From positions 1-59,269 of the IMG/VR virus record IMGVR_UViG_3300023174_002791: 59,269 nt of DNA. One strand, given 5' to 3'. Source of the stretch: a virus. Below, piece by piece: positions 45,844 through 54,799 of the stretch. Position numbers and translations under genes: made by a program. Numbering within the stretch: position 1 is the first letter of the stretch; each line of letters begins with the position of its first letter. The notes beneath the pieces are model-generated. The model did not search any database. It had not been told where the DNA came from and saw nothing but the letters and a program-made list of their open reading frames with translations.

Positions 45844-46012
45844 CTTCTTTTCTCTCTCTACGTACAGGGTAAGTGATAATCCATACTGCTACAGCAAACA
45901 TAATTGCGTAGCCAACGATTCCCTTAGCAGTTCCATCAAGAACTATCCAAGCAATAAACATACCTAGAAGGGTGAATAACTGACCTATTAAATCTACAAA
46001 GAACGCTCTCAT
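45836..46012 (-). CDS. Second two-helix holin-like protein
   Basis: A 58-residue protein starting at ATG 46012 in an ATGA overlap with the surface protein gene, with AGGAGA upstream. Helices LIGQLFTLLGMFIAWIVL and GIVGYAIMFAVAVWIIT are followed by a charged tail PVRRERKEDE. It overlaps the next holin-like gene by eight bases. It may form a two-component holin system with it. Confidence 0.72.
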   Translation of the reverse strand: MRAFFVDLIGQLFTLLGMFIAWIVLDGTAKGIVGYAIMFAVAVWIITYPVRRERKEDE

Positions 46013-48219
46013 TTTTCTCTCCTATAACCTACGGCTCCACCTGCACTAGCAGCGACAGCAGTTGCAGCGATATTGCCAACCAGTGTTGCGGCTACTACGG
46101 TTTTAGTTGCTTCTTCTCTTTCTGCTGGCGACATATCTGCACCTAGATTGCCTAGAGCAAATATCAATTGAGCAGGACTTTCGAAAATAGCAGTCAACAT
46201 CTCTGCTGGGGATTCCAAAAGTTGTAGAGCATCAGCAATTACAGCAGTAATTATAACCTCATTGCCGTTCTCATCGAGCCTGACCTCTACGGGTTGCTCT
46301 TTCGGCAAGTCGGCGTAATCAATACCTGCGGCTTCAATTGCTGCGGCAGTAACGGCATTACCTTCTGCGGCTTGAATTAGTGCTTCACCAACAAGTTCCT
46401 TTTCGGCATTAGTAAAGCCCCCTTGAGCAGCAAGGGTTTCAGACAAATTATTAACTTCTGACTGAGTTACTTTGCCATCAACAGAAAGAACGGCAAGAAT
46501 TAAATTTTCTTCTTTAACGGTTAATGCACCACCATCAGACAATGCTTTAATAACAGAAGTTTGTTCAACCTCAGTAATTTTCCCATCAGCAAGCAATGAA
46601 TCAATTACCTTTTCAGCATCAGCAGTAGTAAGGTTTCCGTCAGACAAAACATCAGTAACAACTTCTTCAGCAGTAGCAGGTGGTTCTTCGGCAATAGCAG
46701 GAGGTTCTTCTTCTACGGCAGGGGGTTCTTCAACAGGTGTTGGAGGTTCTTCAACAACAACTGGTGGCTCCTCGGCTGGTACAGGTGGTTCTTCAGCCAC
46801 AGGTTCAGGGTCAGGAATAACAACAGGTGGTTCTTCTACAACAGGAGGTTCAGGTGCAGGTTCTTCTATTGGTGGGCTTGGCTCTACAGGCGTCGGCGGT
46901 AATGGTTCTACTACGGGCGGCAAATCGACGGGTACAGGAACTGGAGTTGGCTCTACAGCAGGTTCAGGCGCTGGAGCAACAGGTTCGGGAACTGGAGACG
47001 GCGTTGGTTCTGGCAAAGGCACGGCTGGCGGTTGTACAGTTGGCTCAACAACGGGCGAAGGGGTAACAGATGGACTTGGAACGGGAGTTGATACAGGCGA
47101 AGGCGTTGCTGTATTCACTGGGGTCGGAGATGGAATCGGCTCGTTTGAAGTTACAGGAGTTGGAGACGGTGTTGGTGCAGGAGATAACGTCGGCTCATTT
47201 GAAGCGCTCGGAGTTGGAGATGGCGCTGGAGTTGGAACGCTCGAAGGCGATGGCAAAGGAGTAGGCAATGGACTTGGTATTGGTGTCGGCTCTGTTGTTT
47301 GCGACGGTGTTGGTGTGGGCGACGGTGAAGGTTCTACAGTTGGCGACGGTGTGGAAGACGGTTGAGGCATTGGAGAAGGTTCAGGACTTACAGATGGACT
47401 TGGAGTTGGAGCAACTGGTTCGGGAGTGGGAGCAGGAGTAGGCGCTGGTACAACCACGTCAGCAGTAACAACAGGTGCAATGTATACACGTGTTAAACCT
47501 GCTTCTTCTAAAGTAACAACACGACCATCAGGCAAACGAACGCCTGTTCGAGTATTTAATCCTTGCTGAACATCAGACAAATAAGTAATAGTAAGTGTGT
47601 TATCTGCGTTTATTGCAGCAGTAACAACAATTGTCGAAAGCGGTGTCCCTGCGGCATTAACGCCGTATGGTCTAACAGCCAAATCAACTTGAAACCCTGC
47701 CTGACTAGAAGTAACAATCAAATGTTCATCAGCAGCACGCCATCCTGCGGGATAAGAATTTGAAGGATTGGGATTGTTAGGGTCTAGAACAACCCAATCG
47801 TAAGCATTTACAGAAATTGAAGGTGCGTTTGGAAAACTTGCGTAATTATTATCTTGACGACCAAAAACAATAGTGGAGTTAGTGGTTGCATAAACAGCAG
47901 TGTATTCAGTGCCTTGAAAATTTACAGCGGTAGGAAGTGCTACCTGATATGAAACATCATCACCGCCACAAGTATCCTGAACAATAACAGGGGTTGAGGT
48001 TACAGTCTGACCATCTGTAGTTGTTGCAGTAACAGTTTCATTTAATGCAACAGGAGCGGTCTGAGCGGTTGCAATACTCTGTGCAGTTGTTACGCAAGCA
48101 GCAGATGCGTCTGTGGAATACATACACAAATTAAATGACAACGCTAAAGATAAACAAGCAAAAGCGGATGCTGTTTTCTTTAGACGTTGTAAGTTTTTAT
48201 ACGGGGAAGTTTTGGGCAT
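46009..48219 (-). CDS. Secreted Pro/Ser/Thr-rich surface protein
   Basis: A 736-residue protein. Residues 1-40 form a Sec signal peptide (basic start, CLSLALSFNLCMY core, ASAAC cleavage-like end). Residues about 41-250 are a beta domain with two Cys. Residues about 255-530 are a low-complexity Pro-rich stalk of PSPTP, EPPVV and PVEEP repeats. Residues about 540-690 have helical repeats (DGKITEVEQ, DGKVTQSEV) and the C-terminus has a hydrophobic helix followed by GYRREK, an anchor. It may be displayed on the host surface during infection. Confidence 0.72.
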   Translation of the reverse strand: MPKTSPYKNLQRLKKTASAFACLSLALSFNLCMYSTDASAACVTTAQSIATAQTAPVALNETVTATTTDGQTVTSTPVIVQDTCGGDDVSYQVALPTAVNFQGTEYTAVYATTNSTIVFGRQDNNYASFPNAPSISVNAYDWVVLDPNNPNPSNSYPAGWRAADEHLIVTSSQAGFQVDLAVRPYGVNAAGTPLSTIVVTAAINADNTLTITYLSDVQQGLNTRTGVRLPDGRVVTLEEAGLTRVYIAPVVTADVVVPAPTPAPTPEPVAPTPSPSVSPEPSPMPQPSSTPSPTVEPSPSPTPTPSQTTEPTPIPSPLPTPLPSPSSVPTPAPSPTPSASNEPTLSPAPTPSPTPVTSNEPIPSPTPVNTATPSPVSTPVPSPSVTPSPVVEPTVQPPAVPLPEPTPSPVPEPVAPAPEPAVEPTPVPVPVDLPPVVEPLPPTPVEPSPPIEEPAPEPPVVEEPPVVIPDPEPVAEEPPVPAEEPPVVVEEPPTPVEEPPAVEEEPPAIAEEPPATAEEVVTDVLSDGNLTTADAEKVIDSLLADGKITEVEQTSVIKALSDGGALTVKEENLILAVLSVDGKVTQSEVNNLSETLAAQGGFTNAEKELVGEALIQAAEGNAVTAAAIEAAGIDYADLPKEQPVEVRLDENGNEVIITAVIADALQLLESPAEMLTAIFESPAQLIFALGNLGADMSPAEREEATKTVVAATLVGNIAATAVAASAGGAVGYRREK

Positions 48220-48236
48220 TTAAGCCTTTCTTATTT

Positions 48237-51236
48237 TTACGCCTGTGCTTCTTTCCAAGAAATACGACCTGCAACGGAAACTGGAATAGCGGTTAGGTTT
48301 GTTACAAGGAACGTAAGTACATCGGGACCATCTGGATAGATTGGGCCGTTAGCAAGCGTTGTTCCTCCTCCAAGAATGGAGTTACCTAAATCGCGAAGTT
48401 GAGTCAAGTCCTGACGGTCAGTTCCCTGTGATAAGAAACCACCAGTTACTTCACCACCAGATACGGTAGTTGTACCTCCACCGTAGTCAGCAATTTGAGC
48501 AAGAGATGAGTTAATAGCAGTAGCGGAGTTACCCGTAGGGCTTGTCCACGTTGTTGATGAAGAAGGAGTTCCATTAATAACAGCAGTCACAAGATAGTTT
48601 GCAGATGGTGTTGATGTTGTTACACCAATTGAGTCCATCTTCAACTGCATACGATTGATAAGTTCACGAACACCAAATGACGCACCAATACCGTTATCTA
48701 CAGACGGTGCTACACGAATTGACATAAGCGCTTTCTGAGTAAGACCAGAGAATGTAAGTGCAGCGCTACCAACTGTTGCGGTTGCAGGATTGCTCAATAC
48801 AAGAGTTGTGCCAACAATACTTGTTACAATAGTGTTGGCTGCAATACCTGAAGAAGCGGTAACAGTCATACCAGGAATGATGTTTGTATTACCCGCTGTC
48901 AAAGTTACAGAAGCATTTGTATTTACTAAAGCACCAGTAGCAGTTGTACCGCCAGCAGGTGCCAACGTTGTTGTAGTGGTTTGACCATAAGTAAAAATAA
49001 GTGACTTATCTTCGTCAAATCGACCATCCATAATTACAGAAGTACCCCAGTGCGAAATAGTTGGAGCATACGTTGGCTGTGAAAGTTCAACAAGTGTTGG
49101 AGCACCAGAAGCACCGCTATAACTAAATACTTGAGGCGAACCAATGGACATTGGCGGGATAGTAAGAGTTGGATTAGCACCAGTAACAGCAACAGACAAA
49201 GTGAAAGTAGTTGCTGAGTTAATAGCCTGAACGTAACCACCTTCAGGGACATATCCAGTTGTTAAATCATAAACTCTTTGACCAACTTGCAGTAAAGCGG
49301 TGGATGCAACAGTAACTAGGTTTGCACCAGAAGCAACAGTTGTAGATACACCAGCAGGGATACCAGCCTTTTCACGAATAAGACCTGTGAAGGTTGTTGC
49401 TGTCTTGCCAGTATAAGTTACGTATTCAGATTTTGAATTGTCGCGAATACATATAACGCCACTGGCAGGAAAAGCAGAAGTATCTGCAACAGAGAGAACG
49501 CCGTCGCCAGACTGAAGTGTTGCAGTAATTTTGGTAAACGGAGGTTCCATAACAGTTTCATAACGACCAGGAAGGTTACCTGAACGCATATACGCTTCTG
49601 TATTAGTGTTGTTGTTTACAATACGATGACAATAAGTTACTTGACCATTTGTTGCACGGAAGCCGTAGCGAATAGCACCAGCACCATACCAAGTGTAGTC
49701 AATGTAGAACATCTGCATTTTTGATAAATCTAAGTTATAACCGCTAGTGCCTGTTCCATCCATCTTGTCAATGTTCCAAGATGATTGAGGAATTTTTGTG
49801 TCAATAGTTTTTGTAACTTGCACCATTGTTGCTGAAGGACCGCGATAGGACGGGCTGATAGTAAATGAATCGTTATCAGTAATACCAATAACTCGATATG
49901 AAGTACCACGAATAACAACAAAGTTACCAACTTCAAGTTCTTGAAGGTTAAGAGTAGGGAAAGAAACAGAAGTTTTTGTAACAGTATTTGTACCGTTTGT
50001 TACTGAGTAACGACCAGGAATTTGAAAAGTAGAAGTTCTGCGAACAACATTAAGGGTTTGTCCGTCATATTCAAAGAAAACGCCATTCTGGTCATCAAAC
50101 AAACCAAGACGGTTAGAGGCACCGTACCAATTGACAACAGAAATAGAATAATTACCAGCAGCAGGTGAAAGGGTAGGAGTTGTTCCAGCCTCGAATCTGA
50201 AAGTGTTATAACCAAGGATTGCAGTCACAACAAAAGTACCGTTATAGGTATTGTCATTAGTAACGCCACTAACTTGAATTATTGCGCCAGTCCAAAGATT
50301 ATGACGCTCTTTAACTTGTACGGTAACAGTAGTACCAGACGAAGTCATATTATCAATTTGTAAGTTAGGTTTTAAAATAGTTCCAGACGAAATCTGAATA
50401 CCTTTACCTGACTGATAGCGGAAGTAACGACGAGTTTGACGTGTGCATTTTTCGTAATTGGAATTACCGTTAGATGAAAAGATAACACCACCGTCAAATG
50501 GACGGTGAAGAACCTGACCTTGCGGACGAATATAGATATTCATTGCGCCTACGCTTAACGCTGAAGGTGCAGCACCAGTTGCCATATAAACAAATGTTGT
50601 TGGATTAGTGATAGAACAAACTTCAAAAGCACCATTAGGTGGGTTTGTGCCAGTAATGCCTGTTACAACAATCTCATTACCAATAGCCAATCCGTGGGGC
50701 TGCAAGCATTGAACAGTTACGGCTTTGTTGCTGGTATTAACAATGTAAGCACCAACGGGTCCAAGAGTTGCACTGGAATACAGAGTGCCAGTAGTGATAG
50801 TAGTTTTATTTGCATCAAATACGGCTGAGAAAGAACTGTTATTAGTTGCGCGAGCGCTATAAAAACCAACAGTGGTTCCACCGCCTGATTCAAGAACAAA
50901 GTTACCGTTGCAGGGATTTAGAAGTGCATCTTGAACGAAGATAGGTGTTCCGTTAGCAGGAAGTACACCGCCACCAAGGGTAATGATTACTTGACGTGAA
51001 CCAACAACGTATTGCATTGAAGCAATGTTAGGAATTGAGTTAGCGCTGGGATAAGCAAACGCTCTGTTATTAACAGTTATTAAGTTTTCCCACTTAGTAG
51101 TCTGAGTACCGTATTCAAAGTCGGTATCGATAAGGGATTCAGGTGCGGCAATACGCAGTTTATTTGTAGGGTCATACAGAACCTCTGTAGGTACAAAAGT
51201 TGTCGTAGTGCCTGACGTTGAAGTGGTAATTGCCAT
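48237..51236 (-). CDS. Large tail fibre or appendage-like protein
   Basis: A 999-residue Thr/Ser/Gly-rich protein. The start (TEVLYDPTNKLRIAAPESLIDTDFEYGTQTTKWE) is a conserved phage attachment-type segment. Many beta-rich repeats follow, such as SVADTSAFPASGVICI and AIGNEIVVTGITGTN. Its length and position after tail-tip genes suit a tail fibre or spike. No enzymatic site is recognised. Confidence 0.72.
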   Translation of the reverse strand: MAITTSTSGTTTTFVPTEVLYDPTNKLRIAAPESLIDTDFEYGTQTTKWENLITVNNRAFAYPSANSIPNIASMQYVVGSRQVIITLGGGVLPANGTPIFVQDALLNPCNGNFVLESGGGTTVGFYSARATNNSSFSAVFDANKTTITTGTLYSSATLGPVGAYIVNTSNKAVTVQCLQPHGLAIGNEIVVTGITGTNPPNGAFEVCSITNPTTFVYMATGAAPSALSVGAMNIYIRPQGQVLHRPFDGGVIFSSNGNSNYEKCTRQTRRYFRYQSGKGIQISSGTILKPNLQIDNMTSSGTTVTVQVKERHNLWTGAIIQVSGVTNDNTYNGTFVVTAILGYNTFRFEAGTTPTLSPAAGNYSISVVNWYGASNRLGLFDDQNGVFFEYDGQTLNVVRRTSTFQIPGRYSVTNGTNTVTKTSVSFPTLNLQELEVGNFVVIRGTSYRVIGITDNDSFTISPSYRGPSATMVQVTKTIDTKIPQSSWNIDKMDGTGTSGYNLDLSKMQMFYIDYTWYGAGAIRYGFRATNGQVTYCHRIVNNNTNTEAYMRSGNLPGRYETVMEPPFTKITATLQSGDGVLSVADTSAFPASGVICIRDNSKSEYVTYTGKTATTFTGLIREKAGIPAGVSTTVASGANLVTVASTALLQVGQRVYDLTTGYVPEGGYVQAINSATTFTLSVAVTGANPTLTIPPMSIGSPQVFSYSGASGAPTLVELSQPTYAPTISHWGTSVIMDGRFDEDKSLIFTYGQTTTTTLAPAGGTTATGALVNTNASVTLTAGNTNIIPGMTVTASSGIAANTIVTSIVGTTLVLSNPATATVGSAALTFSGLTQKALMSIRVAPSVDNGIGASFGVRELINRMQLKMDSIGVTTSTPSANYLVTAVINGTPSSSTTWTSPTGNSATAINSSLAQIADYGGGTTTVSGGEVTGGFLSQGTDRQDLTQLRDLGNSILGGGTTLANGPIYPDGPDVLTFLVTNLTAIPVSVAGRISWKEAQA

Positions 51237-51242
51237 TAGTTT

Positions 51243-51548
51243 TTAACCCTTTGAAATCTTTTTAGCAGGAGCCTTCTTAGCGGTCTTTTTAATTGCCTTA
51301 GCAGTTTCTTTTTTAGCAGTCTGCAACAAAGGTGCAGCAATCATTCCAAATGCGGGGTCTTTTTTATTAATGTAACGAAGCGCAACTGGGATAAGCGTTG
51401 TCCATAGGACGTTAGAAACATCAGCCCATTGAGAGGCTGTGAATGACATTGGGCTTGCTCCCTGACCTACAAGAACAACAGCAGCGGCTACTTGACCTGC
51501 AAGGTTACGAGCATAAGAATCGAGCATTGCTTTGAATTGAGCGTTCAT
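51243..51548 (-). CDS. Small membrane protein with Lys-rich tail
   Basis: A 101-residue protein with a hydrophobic segment RNLAGQVAAAVVLVG, a second LWTTLIPVALRYI segment and a C-terminal Lys/Ala-rich tail (KKTAKKAPAKK). It may be a holin or a DNA-binding membrane protein. It is coupled to its neighbour by a four-base overlap. Confidence 0.6.
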   Translation of the reverse strand: MNAQFKAMLDSYARNLAGQVAAAVVLVGQGASPMSFTASQWADVSNVLWTTLIPVALRYINKKDPAFGMIAAPLLQTAKKETAKAIKKTAKKAPAKKISKG

Positions 51549-51841
51549 TTTGTCTCCTTCATTGATTTAACTAAATCATAGAGGTCATCCAGACGAGTGA
51601 CAACACTGGACTGGCGCTCCTCCAACCTAATGATTCTATCAGCAAGATGGGAGCCGCCATTGGTTTCCAATTGCGACACCAATTTGAAGATAGGGTCTAA
51701 ACGACAGTCAAGTTCGGCTTTAACTTCTGCAATCAGGGCTTTTTTCAAAGGCTTCCACACCATTTTCGTTAGGACTAAATGAAGGGTGAGAATCGCTCCT
51801 CCGATGACGCCAATAGCGCCAGCCATTTCTAGAGGATTCAT
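51545..51841 (-). CDS. Membrane-anchored coiled-coil protein
   Basis: 98 residues from the ATG at 51841; the frame opens with TTG at 51862. A transmembrane helix (EMAGAIGVIGGAILTLHLVL) is followed by a basic KPLKKALIAEVKAEL segment and a coiled coil (ADRIIRLEERQSSVVTRLDDLYDLV). The form resembles holin-associated or DUF2746-like phage membrane proteins. The function is unknown. Confidence 0.6.
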   Translation of the reverse strand: MNPLEMAGAIGVIGGAILTLHLVLTKMVWKPLKKALIAEVKAELDCRLDPIFKLVSQLETNGGSHLADRIIRLEERQSSVVTRLDDLYDLVKSMKETK

Positions 51842-51888
51842 AGGTCTAAGAGTAACAAACAACTACAAATATGAGTTTAGTGAAACGC

Positions 51889-52125
51889 TTATGTAAGTTT
51901 ACCAAGCACAATTAAATCATTATCGTTTAACAAACAAACAACAACATCTCCAGCAAATGGAGAATAACTGGATAAATAACGAACACCTGTGATAGCAGTT
52001 GCAGACCCTGAAACTCTCACAGAGACCCTGCTAGGGCTGTACGTAACAGCGCTGATTACACCGTAACGTAAAAATAGTGAAGTATTGCGACCAACTATTT
52101 TTCCTAAGATTTCTCCTATTTCCAT
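51889..52125 (-). CDS. Small tail-tip protein, 78 aa
   Basis: A 78-residue beta-rich protein (ISAVTYSPSRVSVRVSG, TGVRYLSSYSPFAGDVVVCLLND). Its size and location before fibre genes resemble an OB-fold-type tip or plug component. It is coupled to the tail hub gene at base 52125. Assigned by position. Confidence 0.6.
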   Translation of the reverse strand: MEIGEILGKIVGRNTSLFLRYGVISAVTYSPSRVSVRVSGSATAITGVRYLSSYSPFAGDVVVCLLNDNDLIVLGKLT

Positions 52126-53273
52126 TAGACAGTACCTACAGCAATAATCTCATTAGCGCCCACAACACGGACAACACGGGTTTTAACACTCAGGGTGCCA
52201 TCGTATTCAAGAGGAATATCCACGGAGTCAATAATAACTGTTCTATCAACTTTTGCACCAACGCTTTTAATATAAACAACATCATTTGCATCAAGAGAAG
52301 GGTCAACAATTGCAGAGAAGTCAATCTGCTCTTGCGCCCCAATAACAGTATTCAAAATCAAGGATGCGGCTTTAATAGCGTCTGCGGATGTACTTATGAG
52401 GTTTGTGGTTACAAACGTAGGCACTGAACCAAAAACACCGTAACGGTAAGTAGGGCTTGTCGTATCTTCATCCCAAATCTCAACACGAATTGGTGTGGTT
52501 ACTTGCGAACCTTCTACAGTATAAATAACGCCATTGTAAGTTTCTTTTGTAGATATATTTCTATCAATTGCAGTAACAGTTGTACCTGTACCTTCTTTGT
52601 ATGTTGCAACAACAGAAGACGCATCAAGGGAAGGGAACTGTTTCATAGTGCATACACCCTTTACGTCAAAGTAAAGGTCATACCCAACTAACTCGGCAAT
52701 CTTAACTACATCAGCCCAAGCATCTAAAGATGAATCAGAACCAAGAACAACTTGATTGACGGTTACGTTAGTTGTTGGAAAATCTATAACAATATCTGGA
52801 TAACGGTTCTGCAACAAAGCGGTCAGTGATGCTTCTAATGTGCCATTCACCATTTGATAGGCAGAAGTCCATTTATTGCGAGAAACAATAATGGATTTAT
52901 CTTCTCCCCTGATAGTCATATCAACGCCGTCATTTGTATCAGTTGCTTTTACTTCAGTAATTACAAATACGCCTAGTGGAACGTATTCTTCAGTACCATC
53001 ATCAAACTGGATACCTCTAAAAAGTTTAAGTTGATTACCAAAAGGTGCAAGGTAGTCGAAACCATCATCGGGAACAAGATTGCTGGAAGTTCTATCAGTA
53101 GTTAAATGCACTTCACAAGTTCTACGAATGATGCTATTTGAATTAACACTTACTTTTCCATTGTCAATGTTAAGGTCAATAAGTTTTCTGTCAGCGTTCC
53201 ACACTTCAGCCTTGGCAATAACACGGTGATTGGTTTGAACAGCAGCCTTAAATTTTGCAGTCGTTGGATACAT
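52125..53273 (-). CDS. Tail hub or minor tail protein
   Basis: A 382-residue protein. The start (YPTTAKFKAAVQTNHRVIAKAEVWN) and a middle with DAWADVVKIAELVGYDLYFDVKG, about residues 180-202, match phage baseplate hub-like proteins (DUF5047-type). A VGTRVVRVVGANE-like ending follows. Its place after the distal tail gene and before fibre genes suits a tail-tip hub. Confidence 0.75.
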   Translation of the reverse strand: MYPTTAKFKAAVQTNHRVIAKAEVWNADRKLIDLNIDNGKVSVNSNSIIRRTCEVHLTTDRTSSNLVPDDGFDYLAPFGNQLKLFRGIQFDDGTEEYVPLGVFVITEVKATDTNDGVDMTIRGEDKSIIVSRNKWTSAYQMVNGTLEASLTALLQNRYPDIVIDFPTTNVTVNQVVLGSDSSLDAWADVVKIAELVGYDLYFDVKGVCTMKQFPSLDASSVVATYKEGTGTTVTAIDRNISTKETYNGVIYTVEGSQVTTPIRVEIWDEDTTSPTYRYGVFGSVPTFVTTNLISTSADAIKAASLILNTVIGAQEQIDFSAIVDPSLDANDVVYIKSVGAKVDRTVIIDSVDIPLEYDGTLSVKTRVVRVVGANEIIAVGTV

Positions 53274-54796
53274 TACGCATCAGTCTCTACATACTTGAGC
53301 GTGATGTCACGATACACATTGCCGCTTTGAGATTCTGCCGTCCATTTGCGTTCAGTAATACGGATATATTTTTGATTGCCGTAAGGGTCTTGCACAAAGA
53401 GTTTACCCTGATGCGTTAGCAAAGGATAGAAAGCATCCCATTCTGCTTCAGTAACTGTCTTAATGTTATAAGCACCGTCTTCTCCCTGTAATGGTCCAGC
53501 AATAATAATAGGTTTACTAGCACCAAGAGGTCTAAACGTTGTATTAGGCTCATCTACAATAACGTCTAATTCTTTAAGCACACGAACAGAACCTTTATTG
53601 AGTTCAGCATTTAGGATGCACTTGAACCACCAAGTTGAGTCATTCGTAATCAAAACTTGTTGAGTTGGAGACCAACCAGAAGGATATTCAACAGAGTTTG
53701 AGTCTACGGCAACTACACGTGCTCGGTAATACGCTGTAATTCCTCTAGGCGCTTCATAGTCGGCAATGATTCCCTGATTAGAACCATTCAAAGTGATATT
53801 GCTACCACCACGAATATAACTCCACGTAACACCTGAATCGTCAGAACGTTGCACTTGATGATACTGACTTACAAAACTGCCTGACAATGAACTGCCTGTA
53901 AGAGTAAACGACGCTTTACCTAGAGAAGAAGACCAGGCAACAGCCATTGATGGGACAGTCTGCGTAGAGTACGCAACAGAAAATTCTGAATAGTTCCAGT
54001 CAGACCAAAAAGGAAGACCGTTGATTTCTTTGGCTACACGAACAAAACAACGATAAGTTGCTGGGGTTAGGAGTGTGCCTACAACAGAGTTTAAGTTTGA
54101 GCCAGCAACAATTCCTGAAGTCCAAGTAGGTGTTGATGTATTTACATTGAAACCACCAGCGCTATAAACACCAGAAGAAAACACTTTGATTTGCGAGTAT
54201 TCCTGAGTTGAGTTGTCAGTGCTATCAACGTACGTCCAAGTAATATCTGGAGCAGTAACGCTTACACCGCCTACAGGGGCTGTTACAGACCCTACAGATG
54301 GTTGAGTAGCAACATCTACGTCTACAAACAACTCATAAATTTTGCCACGGTCTGTAGTGTCTTTATATTCAGTGACCTTTGCACGAACATTGTTGATATT
54401 AGTTTGAGTCCATTCAGAACCGTCTGGAGCAGACGTGTAATAGGGACCAGAGAAAACTGTAGGGGAAGTGTAAGAACCACGGATAGCAAGACCTGAATAA
54501 AAATAATTTACGCGGCTAATAAGACCACCAAGATAAACGTTAATTTTGCCGTTGTCGTTTGGAGTTGAACAACGAGCACGAACACGTATTTGTTTAATGC
54601 GTTGAGTAGCAAGAATAGTCAAACTAGAGAAATCCATAATAAGGTCAGCAGAGCCAACAACAGTATTATTTTTCTGGATATAAGTTCCGTCAGCATTATC
54701 GCTAAGTGCGGCTTGAATAGAGGCTGAACCACCTGTGATGGAATAGAGAGAAGCACCAGTAGCAGTAGCGTTAGGAGTAACTGTAGTTATAGCCAT
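53273..54796 (-). CDS. Distal minor tail protein with fibronectin-like domains
   Basis: A 507-residue protein. Residues about 1-180 form a beta-sandwich (DLIMDFSSLTILATQRIKQIRVRAR). Residues about 180-410 have two fibronectin-III-like segments (QYSQIKVFSSG, QYHQVQRSDDSG, YRARVVAVDSN). The C-terminal part has WDAFYPLLTHQGKLFVQDPYGN as in distal tail proteins. It follows the tape measure directly. Confidence 0.75.
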   Translation of the reverse strand: MAITTVTPNATATGASLYSITGGSASIQAALSDNADGTYIQKNNTVVGSADLIMDFSSLTILATQRIKQIRVRARCSTPNDNGKINVYLGGLISRVNYFYSGLAIRGSYTSPTVFSGPYYTSAPDGSEWTQTNINNVRAKVTEYKDTTDRGKIYELFVDVDVATQPSVGSVTAPVGGVSVTAPDITWTYVDSTDNSTQEYSQIKVFSSGVYSAGGFNVNTSTPTWTSGIVAGSNLNSVVGTLLTPATYRCFVRVAKEINGLPFWSDWNYSEFSVAYSTQTVPSMAVAWSSSLGKASFTLTGSSLSGSFVSQYHQVQRSDDSGVTWSYIRGGSNITLNGSNQGIIADYEAPRGITAYYRARVVAVDSNSVEYPSGWSPTQQVLITNDSTWWFKCILNAELNKGSVRVLKELDVIVDEPNTTFRPLGASKPIIIAGPLQGEDGAYNIKTVTEAEWDAFYPLLTHQGKLFVQDPYGNQKYIRITERKWTAESQSGNVYRDITLKYVETDA

Positions 54797-54799
54797 TGT

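Noticed and set aside
46472-47365. 297-codon plus-strand ORF with Gly/Ser/Thr repeats
   Set aside because: It is the antisense of the Pro-rich stalk of the surface protein gene; the repeat codons leave the opposite frame open. It lacks a ribosome site and a sensible domain.
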